Source: Chenopodium formosanum (Eukaryota; Streptophyta; Magnoliopsida; Caryophyllales; Amaranthaceae). Taken from it: a stretch of 64,000 nt of DNA. A program made the position numbers and the translations under genes. The DNA lies in NCBI GenBank assembly GCA_024500155.1, contig CM044876.1, positions 10,111,001 through 10,175,000 of the forward strand. Reading direction: 5' to 3'. The notes below the pieces were generated by a model. It saw only the letters and a list, made by a program, of their open reading frames with translations. It was not told where the DNA came from and searched no databases. Shown piece by piece: positions 23,802 through 38,800 of this stretch (within the stretch, counting starts at the first letter, position 1; each line of letters starts with the position of its first letter).

Positions 23802-26800
23802 AAAGGGGTCTGGCTTTGCCAAAAAAAATTTTAAAAGGTTGTCTCGGACAAAAAATATCTTTTAAAATGTTGTCTTAGACAAATTTTCCTTTCTTTTTAC
23901 ATGTACGAGTATACTTGAATTATTAGTTATAAATCCTTATAATTAGTATTTTGGATAATCCTATTTGATACGAAAGATCTATCTAATTCCAAAACTATTA
24001 TAAAAGATCTAAAAAAAATATGAGCGAGGTTATTGCTTAAAGCCTTGAATAGGGGTAATATTTGATGTATTTTTGAATAATAAAGGTTTGACAAATACAA
24101 TCGCTAAGTAATTTTGAGTCTTTATATTATTAGCATTCTTTGATAAAAGGGTTTTTAGATGATACGGTGCCCTACCATCGTAAAAATCTTGGCTCCGCCA
24201 CTGGTTGTAGTAGGTAATTAACTCTCAAAACACAACCAAAGTAATGTTCGCTTCTTCACCTCCTTCCTCTCTTAAAACCCAAGTCTTAATTGTTCATCAT
24301 GATAGGGCTTCCAACATTTTTTAATGTTAATCCCCAATTTTTGTTGTTTATGTACTTTCTTAGATCTAGGGGTGATAATGAGACTGAGCTATTCGTGAAC
24401 TGTTCGAGCTCGGTTCGGTCAGTCAAAGCTCGGTTCGACGAGGCTCAACTCGAGTTCGAGCTCGGCTCAAAACCTTAACAAGCCGAGCCGAGCAAGTCAA
24501 AGCTCGGCTCGATAAGCTTGTGAACAAGCTCGACTAAAATATATATATTACAAAAAATACAATTTTAAAAATATTATTTATTTTTTATTAATAAATTTTA
24601 TACGAAATTAAGAATTGCTTTAATTGTCACATTCATTTAAGTTTTAATATTCAATTTATTTTATACATTTATGTATATCCTTTAGATTGTTAGTGTGCTA
24701 CTGTCAAAAATAGATTGTTAGTGGGGTACAGCTCAATAACTTTTTTAACCCTAACTAAAGCTCCATTGCTCCACATCTAACTCACGCACAGCCGTCATCC
24801 CATTCCTCCCATTCCTGTCCAACACTAAAGCAAGCACGACTTAACCTTCTCCATCGTTCCACGGCTGATGATTAGTGCTCACCGTCTACTCACCATTGAT
24901 TATTAGTGATCAGTTTCTCACCATCGTTTTCTCATCGTCGATTAGTGCTTATCGTCATCTACTCACCGTCGATTAGTGCTTATCGTCGTTTCCCCGCCAT
25001 CGATTAGTGCTCACCGTCTCTTGTTCATCCTCGATTGTTGGTCATCGTTGTCTACTCAACTATGGCAGGAGTAAAGGGTTGAAATCAATCCAAAAGTTGT
25101 TTTTTTTTAAAGCCACATCAGAAATCAAGCTTGAGCATAAATAAACTCAAAACCTTTGGGCTCGAGCCGAGCTTCGAGCTTGGGTTTGAGGTCTCGAGCT
25201 CGAGCCAAGCTTAAGTTTCTGAAGCTCATCGAGCTTCGAGCTCGAGCTTGAGCCCCCATTGTGAGAATCGAGCTCGAGCCGAGCCTACCACAGTTCGGGC
25301 TCGGCTCGAAGGTTTAGCACCCCTACTTAGATCTATTCAAACAAAAAAAAAAAAGTACTTTCTTAGATCTGCTGGCTACCATAATGTGTTTCTAGATAAT
25401 TTATCTCCATTAGCGAGAATTCTTTACTTTCATCTCTTGATGGGAGTTAGCCTTGTTCTTATTACAGTTATAAGTCTAAAGTTATAGTTGATTATGTTAA
25501 TCGACAGGTTTCTTCATAAATCTATAACAGGCATTAGTTCTCCCACTATTCTAATCACATAAATCTCTATCGATGGAAGAACAGTGTTTGAAAAAACGCG
25601 CTGAGGCGCAAGGCGATAGGGGGTAAGCGCTTTTTTTGGCCTGGGTGAGGCGAATTTAATTAGGCGCACCCGAGGCGTACCTGAAGCAAAATTCTGCCAA
25701 TTTTTTTCAACTGTTTATATAATGCGCCTCATCAAATTGGAACACTGAGAGCTGCATAACCCTTATCGCTTCAGCGTGCCTTGAGTTTTTTTTTATACAT
25801 TGTGGAAGACTACACCTGATATGGATAATTGGATATCATGAAAACTTGTTGAGTTTAGAAATTTTATTCAAAGTTAAAGGACACCCTCCTTTTTTGTACC
25901 GCTTTATTCTATATTTAGCATACACATTTCACCATCTTACTCCTTTTCCACTACTGCTCTCCTACTTCTTCCACCACCAGTTTACCATTTCTCTCTTCCT
26001 ATATCCACTTTTTTCTTATAGCCACTCAAATCTCCTAGAAACAAGATATCGCTTTATTGCAATTGTAAACTCTATTAATTTAGGGCTCATTAGCCTGTAT
26101 AAAAAGCCTTAGGCTGTTATCTTAAAGTCATACTGTAATTCAGTAAATTGAGGGTAAAACTTGTGTAAACTTGTGAGATGCATGTTCAAGCTGGTACAGC
26201 TCTTATTTTAACCCAAATATGTAAAGTGTCAATTTGTTTCCCTAGTTTTAGTTGGTTCTGAGATAAGACAGCCGATTTTTAATGTATGGGAGATTGTTAT
26301 ACTCCTTGCATCAAGGCTATATAAATACTAGTAAACATATTATTAAGTTAAAACATGACCCTAGAAACACACACACACACCAAAAAATAAATAAATAAAT
26401 AAATAAATTGTGAACAGAATAGTCAGTGAGATGCACTTACAAGACTGCCAAATCCAACATAAATAGGTTTTGGACCAGCATTAAGCCAATCTACGAGAGC
26501 TTGAGGAGGTTCGTAGTTTGATGCAAGATCAAGAAAACAAAATCCAACTACATCAACCTTGGGTCCCCAATCTGCAAGCACAGAACATGAATAAAGATAA
26601 TGTACATCATCAAAAATTCAAAACAAATGAGAAAGCAAAACAAAAATCTTCAGATACTAGAAGAATCAATTTGCCAATCCTCACTAATGCATTACAGAAC
26701 TAAGAAAGAGATTAAAAAGCACAACGCCAATGTGAAAAGAATTTGACAGACCACCAATATTGAAATATGGCAACATGACAGAAAGAAAGTAATACTCATC

Positions 26801-29800
26801 AAAATTTATTAAAATTCATGCTCTTTCGTCATACTACTTTTAAGTTTTAACAATACTAATCCGTAACAGTCAAATAAAGTTGTCAGGCAATATTGCTTTC
26901 CTAGACTTATCATATGGTCTTTCAACAGCCAAACCCAAATCACTTTACAAAAGTAGGCTATCAATACTGCATTAGTTAAGGCCATGACATCCAAGAAATA
27001 TAATCCTAGCAACATTGACCCATATTTGGTCATCAAACCTGAATTACCGGAATTGTACCTAAAACAAGCTAATCCAATATTACCTGCCTTGACTAATGCC
27101 TAGCATTTGACAACATAACCGATTATGACCTGAACCGAGATAACTTGAATCTATCTTGTGCAACCTCAATCCCAAAACTTTATTTCTTTTGTTTTCAAAC
27201 ATCTAAAATTTTAATTGTGGTACCCGTGTGCACCTGGAAAGGATCCAACCAGAAACAAAAGTGTTTAGCCACCTGAATACGACCAGAACCAACCCCAGTC
27301 CGATAACTGTTGAACAAGTCTAAGAAAACTTAAGAGCAGCAACAGATGATACTTCCCATAGTTCCTGAATTGATTATGTCACTAAAAATAAGCTCCTATA
27401 TTCACCAACCATGGAGCCATAAAAACATGGTGGTACATGATTGTCATAATACTACTAGAAGCTCAACAGTAAGCTCATTTGAACTCTGATTAAGATGTCA
27501 AGGAAAAAACAAGGGAAAGGGGCACCAAAGTATTAAGTCTCATATACCAGGTCATAGCAACAGACTTCAATGGATGACATAATCCCTCCATCCCAATTTA
27601 CCTGTCACACCAAGTTTGCACAAAGTTTTATGTGACAAGTTGTTGGCTTATCTATTACACGTTAATAGAAAAGTAGCTACGGCGGAAAATAATGGAGAAA
27701 TTTTTATACTAACTCCATTTCTTATTATTTGTAACTTTGGAGAATTGCACGGACTCCTAGGCAAAAAATTGTTTGTGAGCGTCAAATGGAGAGAGAAAGA
27801 TAGAGATGCATGTGCAGAGGCGAGAAATGACAGCTTGAAAAAGAAAAAAATATTGCAAATAATTTGAAACGTCCATTTTTGGCAAATGTTGCAAATTATA
27901 TGAAACGGACTAGTAGTATTAAAAGAGAGAGTATTTGAGATCCGAACTTGTATTAGTGGGATCATGCCATATAAAGAGATAAAATAATTAAATTGGCAAA
28001 TGAAAAAGGAACTGTGATACTTAAATTGGGGTGGAGGAAGCACACAGCAACAAGAATAAAATCAAAATTTTTAATCCTCAAAATTTTGATTGGCTACACA
28101 GATTTAGAAGTCATCCACTCATCCTTAAGAGTCTATCATGTGAGTTCTCCTCCTCAACTTAATTCTAGGCCCAATCGAATGCAACATTGTCCTGGAGAGT
28201 GAAGGGGGAAAAAAAATGCAACATTGTCCTGGAGAGTGAAGGGGGAAAAAAAAATAATCCTGTACTGTTTAGCTTCTTCCTTCTAAGTCATCTTTGTCTT
28301 CTGTAACTTTTTTTATATATATAAACACTATCTCTTAACTCTCCAAAATTAAAGACACTGAAGTATCTCTATGAAACTGGATATTACTTGGACAAATGAA
28401 GCTATCAAAAACGGTATACAAAGTTAGAGAGACAAAACTCCCTAAATCAAAGGTAACAAATGAAGCAATGCAAAAGATACAATAGAGGTAAGAGTATACT
28501 CTATAAATTCAACACATTAAATTTGCACCCAAGCATTAAAAATTATAATATCACTAACATATACTCAATTGCAAGGGGAGAAAGTTAAAAAGAGCACCCA
28601 ATCAACATGAAGTAAATTTTGATGGACTTTTAAAGATTTAATGGATCAAATAGCATAGATAGTATCAAAGTTCTTAGCTGCAAAAAGTCAAAGCAGTATC
28701 ACCTTTAGGTTTAGGAACAAGATGCGGACTCCAAATATATCCATGTGGAATATCAGATTCTGAACCTTGTGAACCACTTAAATATGTTACAGGGCGCAAC
28801 TTCAGTTTCTTCTTTCTGACGTCATTTATCATGTCTCTAATTCCCAGCCAGATCATAGAGTCAACAATTTGATAAGAAAGCTGCAAAAATAGGACAAGAT
28901 TAAGTGCTATGCAGAAAAAACTACCAATATATATATATACAAGGATTGACTGCAAAGGTTGCACGCACTCTATATCCGGCAGGTTGCTTGACACGTGACA
29001 AAGGATGTGGAAATTCACTAGTCGGCCTAGTATTATCCCAAAAAGAAAAAGATAATTACATTAATTGATTATAAGCATACATTAAGTAAATTTTAATAAG
29101 AGCAATAAAATGAAGACATGCATGAAAAAAAGTTCAAAGAATCACATACAAAGGTAAAACTGTATTTATGAAGTTTTAATCACTTACGTCCAGGGCATAG
29201 TGAAAAATATGTGAATTGGTATTTTTAGTGCCTCAGCCACATGCGTATGCCCTGCAAATTACATGATCTCATTAGCTTGAAACTTAGGTCCGAAGGATAC
29301 ACAATTACATAAACTGGTAAGTTCATACTTACTCATAATGCTGAGTGTATATCAGTAAAAAAAAACGAAGTAGTTCTTAAGAATAGAAAATCAGTCACAA
29401 ACTCACAATCCTATTCAAGTTCCCAATGCAAATTTAAAAATAATAAAAGTATTATTTTTCTAAAGTCAAGTAACTCTATCTGAGTCTAGCATTAATTTCC
29501 AAATAAATCTTCATCCTACTCAAAAAAATTGTGTATTGCCTGACAGTTTCACTAGAAACAACTGTTTATTAAAGAAATATAACCAAAAATGTATGAGCTC
29601 TTCTAACCTTTCAGCTATCAAACATCCAGAATTTAAGATTTCACCAATGACTCACGTTGCCCTCCTGCTATGATAACTGTAAGACTAAAAGTTTACCCCA
29701 TAACCCCATGTTAAGAACATTCATATCTGGCTTAACGAGCCCAAAGTTTTTTTATTCTAGTCCATCGAAGAAAAATAATTGAAGTCAAAGCCTTCTGGTC

Positions 29801-32800
29801 TTGATAGAGACTTGATGATTACATTCATATCCCAGTATAGACATCCTCAAAAAGTAACACACATGTCTCCCCTCAAATGTAGACACTCTGGAATTTCTCA
29901 ATCTGAAACCTTTTTTTGGTGCTAAATGTAAACTAAACAAAATTTCAGGGTGCTAAAATCAAGACTTGTAAATCCAAACAGAAGAAATATAAAGGAAATC
30001 ACCAAAATAAAGAAAGAGCTAAACAAAGATAAAGTTGTCAGACCATAAGCTGGGGGATTAGCTATGATAGCATCCGCTTTGAAAGGAACATTGGAATCCA
30101 TGTCAGGATCTTTACAAGCTGGGAGTAACGAGAATATAATTTCTTTCATCTGATTGCGCTGAATAGGTATCTCTGAAGGTCCAGAAGGCAAAAAGCCTTT
30201 ATTTTTAACCATGTCTGCACAAACAAATCAGCTATAAGAACAATAATATTACATAAAATCCAAACAAGAGTCAATATACAAAAACAGAGCTAAAATATTG
30301 CTTGTACACACATGTATTATACCATTCAAAACCTCCAACAGAAAGGGAACTTGATGCAATCTGTTTAGTAGTCAGCTTAATCTACCCCAACCCCACCCCC
30401 TTCCAAAAATAAATACAGGAATGAGCCAATCTCCCAAGTCCAGGCCTCCCAAGAGAAGCAAGTGAAGTAGATGAAGCAAGAAATGAAGATTGAAGCAAGT
30501 GATACAATCAGCACACCAAACAAAATGTTTCTAAAAGGCAATCTTGAATGGGATCATAATAGAAATATCTAACCTAGAAACACTGTCTATACCTGAAAAG
30601 ACAGGTTAGGTACACACATCATTCCCATAAGTTGTTCATACTTAAGGGGAAGCCTTGCTCCGGGAGTAAAAACGGGGTAACATATACTAGGATTAGAGTT
30701 ACCAATTAACAGTTTGATTGGAATTGCATCAGAGGGTTAACAACCAAATAGGCCATCTGCCATCACACAGGACCATAAGGGGAAACAATTACCTTAAATA
30801 ACATCACATAAGGCCACAGGGGAAAAATAGCAACCCTAAATACCCATTAAGCAATTTCCTCACTTTCCTCATTATCATGATACATTGATACCATCACCAT
30901 CATTCTCACACTTCCACCACCAAGAGAGGTACCACTACAGCACTACCCCACGTCCCCACATCACCACCTCACCCCCACTGGTGCTTCTATGCAGCGCGAC
31001 ATGTCATGACTAACGTCACACCGCATCCTTCACATGATAAACTCTGATACAACAAGCCCTTCACCAGCTGTTGCCGGAAAAGATCTCGGACTAACTTGCA
31101 GTAGATAAACTCTTGATGGAGTTTGTCACAGAACTGTGCCCCCTTCTGCAGACGATGCAACATTCACAACTCCCTTTTTCTCCACTGCCAGCAAGGCTCC
31201 AGTGGCTCTTCACTCATATTGAGGATAGGGGAGAAGAGTGAGTGGGAAGAGTGAAAGAGAATGTCAAGAGGGAAAAGAATCACAAATGATAATGATATCA
31301 AACTAGTGGGAATGGAAAATTTCTTCCCTAGAATAAAATTTTTTGAAATTATTTCCACTTCGAGCTTACCCTACTAAAGGATCCCCACATAACATATATG
31401 TGCTACAGTAGAAATCATGCAATTAGAAATGTCACAAGAGGGGGAAGGGGGGAAATATAGTATAGAGCAAAGGAAGAAGAGCCATAATTAGGTACATACA
31501 CCCGGCAAGAACCTTTGGGTCACCACCTAAAGGAAAGAACTCCAGTCCAGATGTCAAAACGAAGTCCTTAAAATTAGCATGAGTGGCCAGTCTAACCCGA
31601 TGGCCATAATCCTGCAAAGCGAAGCTTAACTAAGTCATATAGAACAGAGATTCTTCTCTATTATCTAACAGCCAGAAAATACAACCAACATACACTCTTT
31701 GTGATAAGAGAAATTTATCAGACATGTAGAAAAAAAAACAGCTATAGGACAGCACGTCAGCTGCATAATTCTAAAAAGAGGGTAATACATAAGACATGTA
31801 TAGTGACATCAGGATGACTTTATATAGAACATGATATAGCCATCACCTGATGATCCTCACACAGATGGGTGACTTATGGGAAATGAAATAACTCTAATAA
31901 ACATGGAATGACTTAGACCATCTTCTGTAAATACAATATAATTAAAGTATTATAAAACTAATTACGAATCGCACCCTTGTTAGAAAACTAGCTATTAAGA
32001 GTATCAACTAATAGCTAATAGGGGATTGTACATCATCCGTTCATTAATAATCACAACAATTGGACTTCTGCACTATTCATATACTAGTTTTACCCTCATT
32101 ATTATACTAAATTAAATAAAATGTTACTCCTTTGATCCCACATCAAATTAATTTGTACACTTTCCTTTTCAATTGTCCTAAATTAATTTTATCTATTTCA
32201 GAGGCCTTGTTATTAGCTTAATGCATCTCTTTCCAATACCAAAAACTTATGGTTTTACACCCTCTCACATTCATTATAAAAAATAAAAATAAAAATAAAA
32301 AAACACCCCACTATCTTCAACCACACCTATTTTTACAATTAAGTAATACTTCCTTCTCTCCATTTTACTTTAACATCAAGAGTTCCACGCTTGCCAGCGC
32401 ACAATTTAAATTGTTATCTTTAGTTGTGTTATGAGAAAAAATTATATAAACTAGATATTAATAAAGTAAAAATAGAGACAAATCCAACAAGATCCCACAT
32501 GACTATATCACAATATGACGTAAGAAAAGAGAGTATGAATAGTGCAAAATCCTATTGGTAAAATGGAGTGGAGGAAGTATATACTATCTCTTTTCACAAT
32601 TAAATTTTTAATGAAATAACAATTGAAAAACAAATAATTAACAAAGAAATATATTGACACCTCATCCATATAGCTACATAGAGAAGTCATAGTAAGAGCA
32701 CACCAACAACAAACATAGAACAGAGGAATGGATGTAATTCTCACCTGCAACTTCTTACCAATCGCAATGAAAGGCTGCACATCTCCTCGGGTACCAACTA

Positions 32801-35800
32801 TTAGCATAACTATTTGAAGAGGTGGAATGTACTGAAGGTCAGTCGCATCAGGAGATTCTTCTTCATCAGCACATTCAGTATACAGATCAGTTGGTCCACC
32901 ACCGAAAGTGTGAGAATCAACATCTCCTGTAACTTCAAACTCCACAGTCCCATCATCTTTTACCGTAGCAATCCTGTTCAACAATTGAAGCTGCAAAACT
33001 TTCAAGGTTACAACACAAGCCCCAAAATCAAAACCGATTGACAAGAAGTATATAAATTAATTTCAAACTACTGAGAAAAGAATTCCCTACAGACAAACAA
33101 CTATAAGATGAAAGCTCAATTAAAATAACAGTAGAACCAGGGATCAAATACAAGTGAAACAAAATTTAAAAATTTATGTTATTTTAGGTTAATGAATGTA
33201 CGTTTAGGCTTATGTAGTAGTTGCATTGATATTCTAAAATCTACAGCAGCCAATGTCATTCCATTAGCATTTTAAAGTGCCCAATGATCTTGCGCAAGTG
33301 ATCTGGCATTCTAAAGCAACAAGAGTGGAGAAATAGAAATTAGTGGCTAAGATACCCCTACCCACCACCCCATAAATAGGAGCTAAATTGACAAGTGATG
33401 TGATATGGAGGAATCTGAAAAAATTCGGACACTTAATTGTGTGGAAAATCTAGCACATACCAAAGTAGAGGCAGAAAATTTATGAACTTCCACACTAACC
33501 ATTCTGTGATCCTTTCCATCTCTTTCAATTGAATAGTTCCAAACTCTAGAAGGGCTCCATAAGGGTAACTCCTCAAGGCCTCATTAAATTAATTTTTTTA
33601 TAGCTAACTATTAAGTGTACAATCCAGCATAATTAAAAACTCCATATGCATGCCCCTTCCTCCTTTAGTAACAAACATAGACTTCATGTACAATGGCTCA
33701 ATGTCAAAGTTTCTTGAAACCGTGAAAATAAATTTCAAGATGTTCAAGATATTCATCTAAAATTCAAAACTCTAAAAAGTTTTACTTGATATATTAATCA
33801 GGATATCTGTAAGGGTTCCATGAGACAGATCGTCAACCCCAATTAATAGATCACATCACATTTCACAAAACTCATCTAAAAGCCAAAAGTTCTCATGGTT
33901 CATTTTGCACGAGCAACTACATATTAGAAAGAGGAACAGCGAGCAAGAGAAGGAGAAGTTTATCTTTTCTAGTTGGATAATATTGGTCTTGAAGAGTCCA
34001 GATTTGTGACTTTAGCTACATTTGTTAATTCTCCTTTCTCCCACTGCTTCATTACTATTTACACTGTGTTTTTCTTTATCAACTAGGCTTGCTATAGTTT
34101 CCCAAGATCTCAATAATATAAGTCCAAATTTATGTTTTCAAATTTTTTAAATGCATTAAGAACATAATGAAGAGCTCATACTCATTATTGAGTACCTGCT
34201 TGTCCAATATGCGTCTGCAAGGCAAGTTGAGGAATCTAAACAAACAAATTGCTAGCAAATCTAGTTACAATTGGCTAAAGGTGGCTACTCAGAAGGTTCT
34301 TGGGATTTCACTGTTTTGGAATAGCTACAATCCCCCTAAACATAGTTTTATCTGTTGGTTGACTATGCCCTAATAACTGAAGACTCACTCCTTTCTGCAA
34401 ATAGTAAACAGTTCACTATGTGAAAAGTACTAAAGAAGACCTTATTATCAATTCAAAATTTGCTATTTTAATATTATTATAGTCACTCTGTATTTGTAGC
34501 TGTAAAGACGTTATCGTTAACTTTACTAGCGTTAGCATGAATTAATTTTTGAAGTGGGCTGCTAGAAGCCTAGAATAATAAAGGCTTCCAAAATTCAAGA
34601 GATAAGTAATATATGCTGCCAGTGAGACCTCTGTGACTCTGTCTACCTAAACTAGATGAGTCAAAACAGACAATGAAGCATTGTGGTCAGTTTGTTGTTT
34701 TGCTGAGGAATTTGAAAGACCAATTCAAGCAAATGACGTCTACGAATGGGTCAGCTAGGGAATTAAAGTGGCTTAGTACTTAGTACTTTTAAGCTGCAGA
34801 TTTTTCTTTTCCTTTGGCTTGTATATGTTTAGAATTAGTTTTTGACTTTCAGGGTATGGCGGTGGATTGCTAGAGGTCAGGGTGGTGTTTTCCTGAGGGA
34901 GACTTCGGGCTCATCCTCAGTCAAGTGTCTTCTTTTCTTAAGAGGACTGCCCAACTTTGTGTGGAATTTTTTTACATTAAAAAGGGGTTGTTCACTTGCA
35001 AAAGATAATCCTGGTTTTCTAATGCTTATTATATTATAGCCATATTACAAAGAGCATTGATCCAACTTAAGATAATCTCACATCCATGACAGATGAAACT
35101 TAATAAATCATTTGGCCTTGTGAGATAAAAAACATATTGGGAAAACTCGCAACATCACTTCAAAGATTAGCATCTGAATTACCAACCTCAAAAATAGACA
35201 TTCTACACAGAAAAGATAAGCATGAAAAATAGCAGTATTCACAAATTCACAACAACAGACTAAACAAATTATTACACAAAACGATAAACACAGTACACAT
35301 TGCAAGTCCAGACCATCCTTCAGGGATGCACTTTGTCCCAGTTTGTATTGAAAAGAAGAAAGTTTTATAATAACCAATGAGCTTTAGAATTGCAATTATA
35401 AGGAACCACTCCACTTTAAAAAACCTATCTCATTTATATTTACATCCCATTACCAAATCTACTAGATCCACCAATACATACAAGCCTGAACAACTAGTCA
35501 CCTGACTTCCCAGTGAAATGTTTATAAACAATTAGCATGCATAAAGATACAAACAGATAGCAAATTGCAAGAAGGATCACAGATTAAATATTATACCTTT
35601 TGCTGGACAGGAATGTTGTTATCAAAAATTTGTGCCGCTTCTGAAGCGAGTATATTTCTAGGTTGTTGCCTCTCAGTTTTTGATCTTTCCAACTTAGGAG
35701 GGAGCACATCAGGCTCTAGTTTACCACAATGTGTCTTTTCTGCCGGTAAAGTGTTCACTCTAGAAAAACTCCTGCCAGCTAACCAAACCAACAAAAATAC

Positions 35801-38800
35801 AATCATCAGAATAAGCTCACAAAAGAAAGATAGTGCAGTGTAAATCAGAAATGTTAGTAATAACAAATCTTTCAAATATGAAAACAATGCAACAGATAAC
35901 TACACCAAGATGTTCGATAGATATAAATCATACTTCCTCCGTTTCTATTTAGTTGACGCGTTTGAATTAGGCACATATGTTAGGAGATGAGAGAGAGTGA
36001 GAGAGAATGAAAAAGCAAGTGGGGTAGTTTGTAAATGTAAGGTAAAAAAGTTACCCCAAAAGGACACGTGTCAACTAAAAAAAAACTTCCTGAAACGGAA
36101 TACGTGTCAACTAAAAAGAAACGGAGGTGGTATCTATTATCCTCTTTGTTTCTTGTCCTTGTGAGTGTTTTGACACCAAATCCGTGTGGTGTGCACTAAA
36201 TTATTTGGGGAAAAGAGCGCAAGCGCGGACGGAGCTTCTGAGCACTTAGCTGTACAAGCGGAGTTTTATGGGCACTCTTGCTTATTGGCGACAAGAGTGG
36301 AGTTGAAGGTCTTTCAGGGCTTGTGATGATGCAGGAATTCATATATTTTAGGGTCTCTGGGGAACTAATTTGTTTTTGGGAGCTTTACCTATAGAAGCCT
36401 AGACAAAAACACAAGTATCAACTGACATCAAACCCTTGTAAAGAACTTCCATCCAAATCATTCTCGAATGAATTTTTTCCACAACCCTAAAGCCTTAACC
36501 TAGACTTGAGCACCTTATTTTCTCAATTGTACCATAAACCCTTGACTTATCCTCTATAGGTGCTATCCTTTTAAAATAATTGAGAATCTTGGCAAGTCTA
36601 ATGCTGTATTAAATATACTATTACTTAGAGCTGGCAATCTTTGACACGACACGACAACACGACCGAAACCGGCACGACACGAACACGAAGTTACTGAGAG
36701 AAAACACGAAGTCGACACGACACGACACGAAATCAACCCGAACACGACCCATTTAGATAAAGTGGTCAAATTATGCATTTATCTTGCATTTTACATAGTT
36801 TTTGATAGATTTTATGAACAACACGAAATTGACACGAGACCAAACACGAACACGACACGACACGACTTTTTGCCAGCTCTACTATTACTTCCCCCTAATA
36901 TATATAATGTGCTGCTCAATCATACCTTTTTCAAATTTAAATAAAATTATTTAAAAAAAAAAAGGTGAAATCCTTATATTAGAGAGATACTAATAGGTTA
37001 TATACACATATTTTGGTTTTAAATTTTCTTTTGCTCCTCCAATTGTCCTAATGACAGGTTTTACAAATAATTCTTCATGACAATAAATATCCCATCCCAA
37101 ATTACTAAAGACACAAGATATTCTTTTCCTAATAGTTTCCAATCTCTATATTTAAACACCCACAGTACCACATAAAGTTTTACACTTTTGACATTAGTTA
37201 ATGATCCATAAATTCAGCGCAAGAAAAAATGTAAAGATTGGACGATGGTTTTTGTTTAGTGGCTGTAAAGTGGAGTGCTTTTAAAAGTTGTGATTGAAGT
37301 GAGCACTTTAGAGATCATATTGACAGAGTAGAATATTTCATATGGTGCATTAGAGTTTTAGAATTTTATGGTGTACAGCATTTTAAAAAAAATCCACATG
37401 GCGCCCTTGTAGTCTTGACACCGCTTATAAGATGACTTGTCCTTGTACTTTCTTTATACGATCAAAGGGCTAATTAGTGTCAAGTGTCAACTCCTTAAAC
37501 AATTACAATCTTTCCTTAATGACCATCAAGAAGGTATTTGATGGCTCACTGGTATAAGATTTCTTTTTTAACAGTGTGCCACTTTGATGGTATAATTCCA
37601 ATTCTTTATACGACTAATTAGTGTCAACTGTCAACTCCTTCAGAAATTACAATCTTTCCTTAACGACCATCAAGAAAGGATTAGATGGCTCAATGAGTCA
37701 TTGGTAAAAGATTTCTTTTTTCACGGTGTGCCACTCTGATAGTAAATTCCAAAATCTTTCATTGTTAATCTTCAGTCACCTCTTAAGATTGTAATAAGCA
37801 TAAGTGGTTATATGCAAAAGAAGACAGAGTGTGAGCTATGTTTAATTTGCAAAACTAAATCAATGCAATCTAATTACAAAGTTAGTAACAAATATTCAGT
37901 TAGTAACAAATATTTATCATGAAGTTGTTGGTGCCATGTGGATTTAATTAATAAAAATGCCCAGCGCATAAAAAATATAAAGTTGGAAACACCCTGTAGA
38001 ATGATACACAATACAGAATAATGTAATAACACCCCATCAAAAAATTAAAAAGAGTTTAAATGTCTTTAAAATTATCTTCATCTAGAGCTTACCCTATAAA
38101 TCAAGAGCTATACAAGACTAAGTAGGTTCATCACCTTCTTAATGTGTAGCACTTACAACCGATTTGGTACGTAGCCAAACATGATGGTAATGGGAATGGA
38201 TTTGTATGTAAATTGTTAAGGAAAATCATAATTCATTCCCATGATAATGCAGTAATGCTAGGTCACCCCAAATGGACCAATTTTCCTTAGAAATTTTCAT
38301 TCCCACCTAATAGGCTAATACCTCCTCCCAAGTGGTAATGAAAAAAATGAACAAAACACAAGTTTGAGGATGAAATTGCATTACCATGTGAATTTGTTAA
38401 ATTCCTTCCTAAGTTACGCTTAAAATTCATTTCCATTACCCCAATACTACCATTTATTACCAGCAACCAAATGGGCCTTTAATGTTGATTGGGGTTGCAA
38501 AAGGAAATTGAGCAAGGTTAGTGCCTTAGTGGAGGTGGATTATCTTAATTAGAATTAGAAGTGAGGTAGTCATGGATACTTCATGCTAATAGCAAGGGTG
38601 GAAAACTCTGATTCTCTTAGGGGAGGTGGCTTCATAGATTCCACGTTCCAACCTTAATTGAATACGATAGCTACAATAAGTTTGTAGAAGAAAGATGATT
38701 TTTGTCAACCTCCAGAATGCATAGTATAACATGATTTTGGGTGATTAAGCCTACTAGTCCACTATACGCCCGTTCTGAACAAGTTTCTGTGCAATCCTTA

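Larger units (their letters stand above)
22686..24203. mobile_element. hAT-like non-autonomous element containing a nested Mutator-like MITE
   Basis: A 1518-bp element with a perfect 14-bp terminal inverted repeat CAGTGGCGGAGCCA and a perfect 8-bp target duplication GTTGTAGT (22678-22685 and 24204-24211). CAG...CTG ends and an 8-bp duplication fit the hAT superfamily. No transposase. It carries a tRNA-like stretch at 22808-22880 and is itself interrupted by the element at 23197-23889. It lies in intron 9 of the sterol glucosyltransferase. Confidence 0.8.

Noticed and set aside
27993..28202. Coding exon in intron 8
   Set aside because: The frame crosses a MITE end and a 36-bp duplication and does not fit the conserved glucosyltransferase sequence between exons 8 and 9, which join in phase without it.
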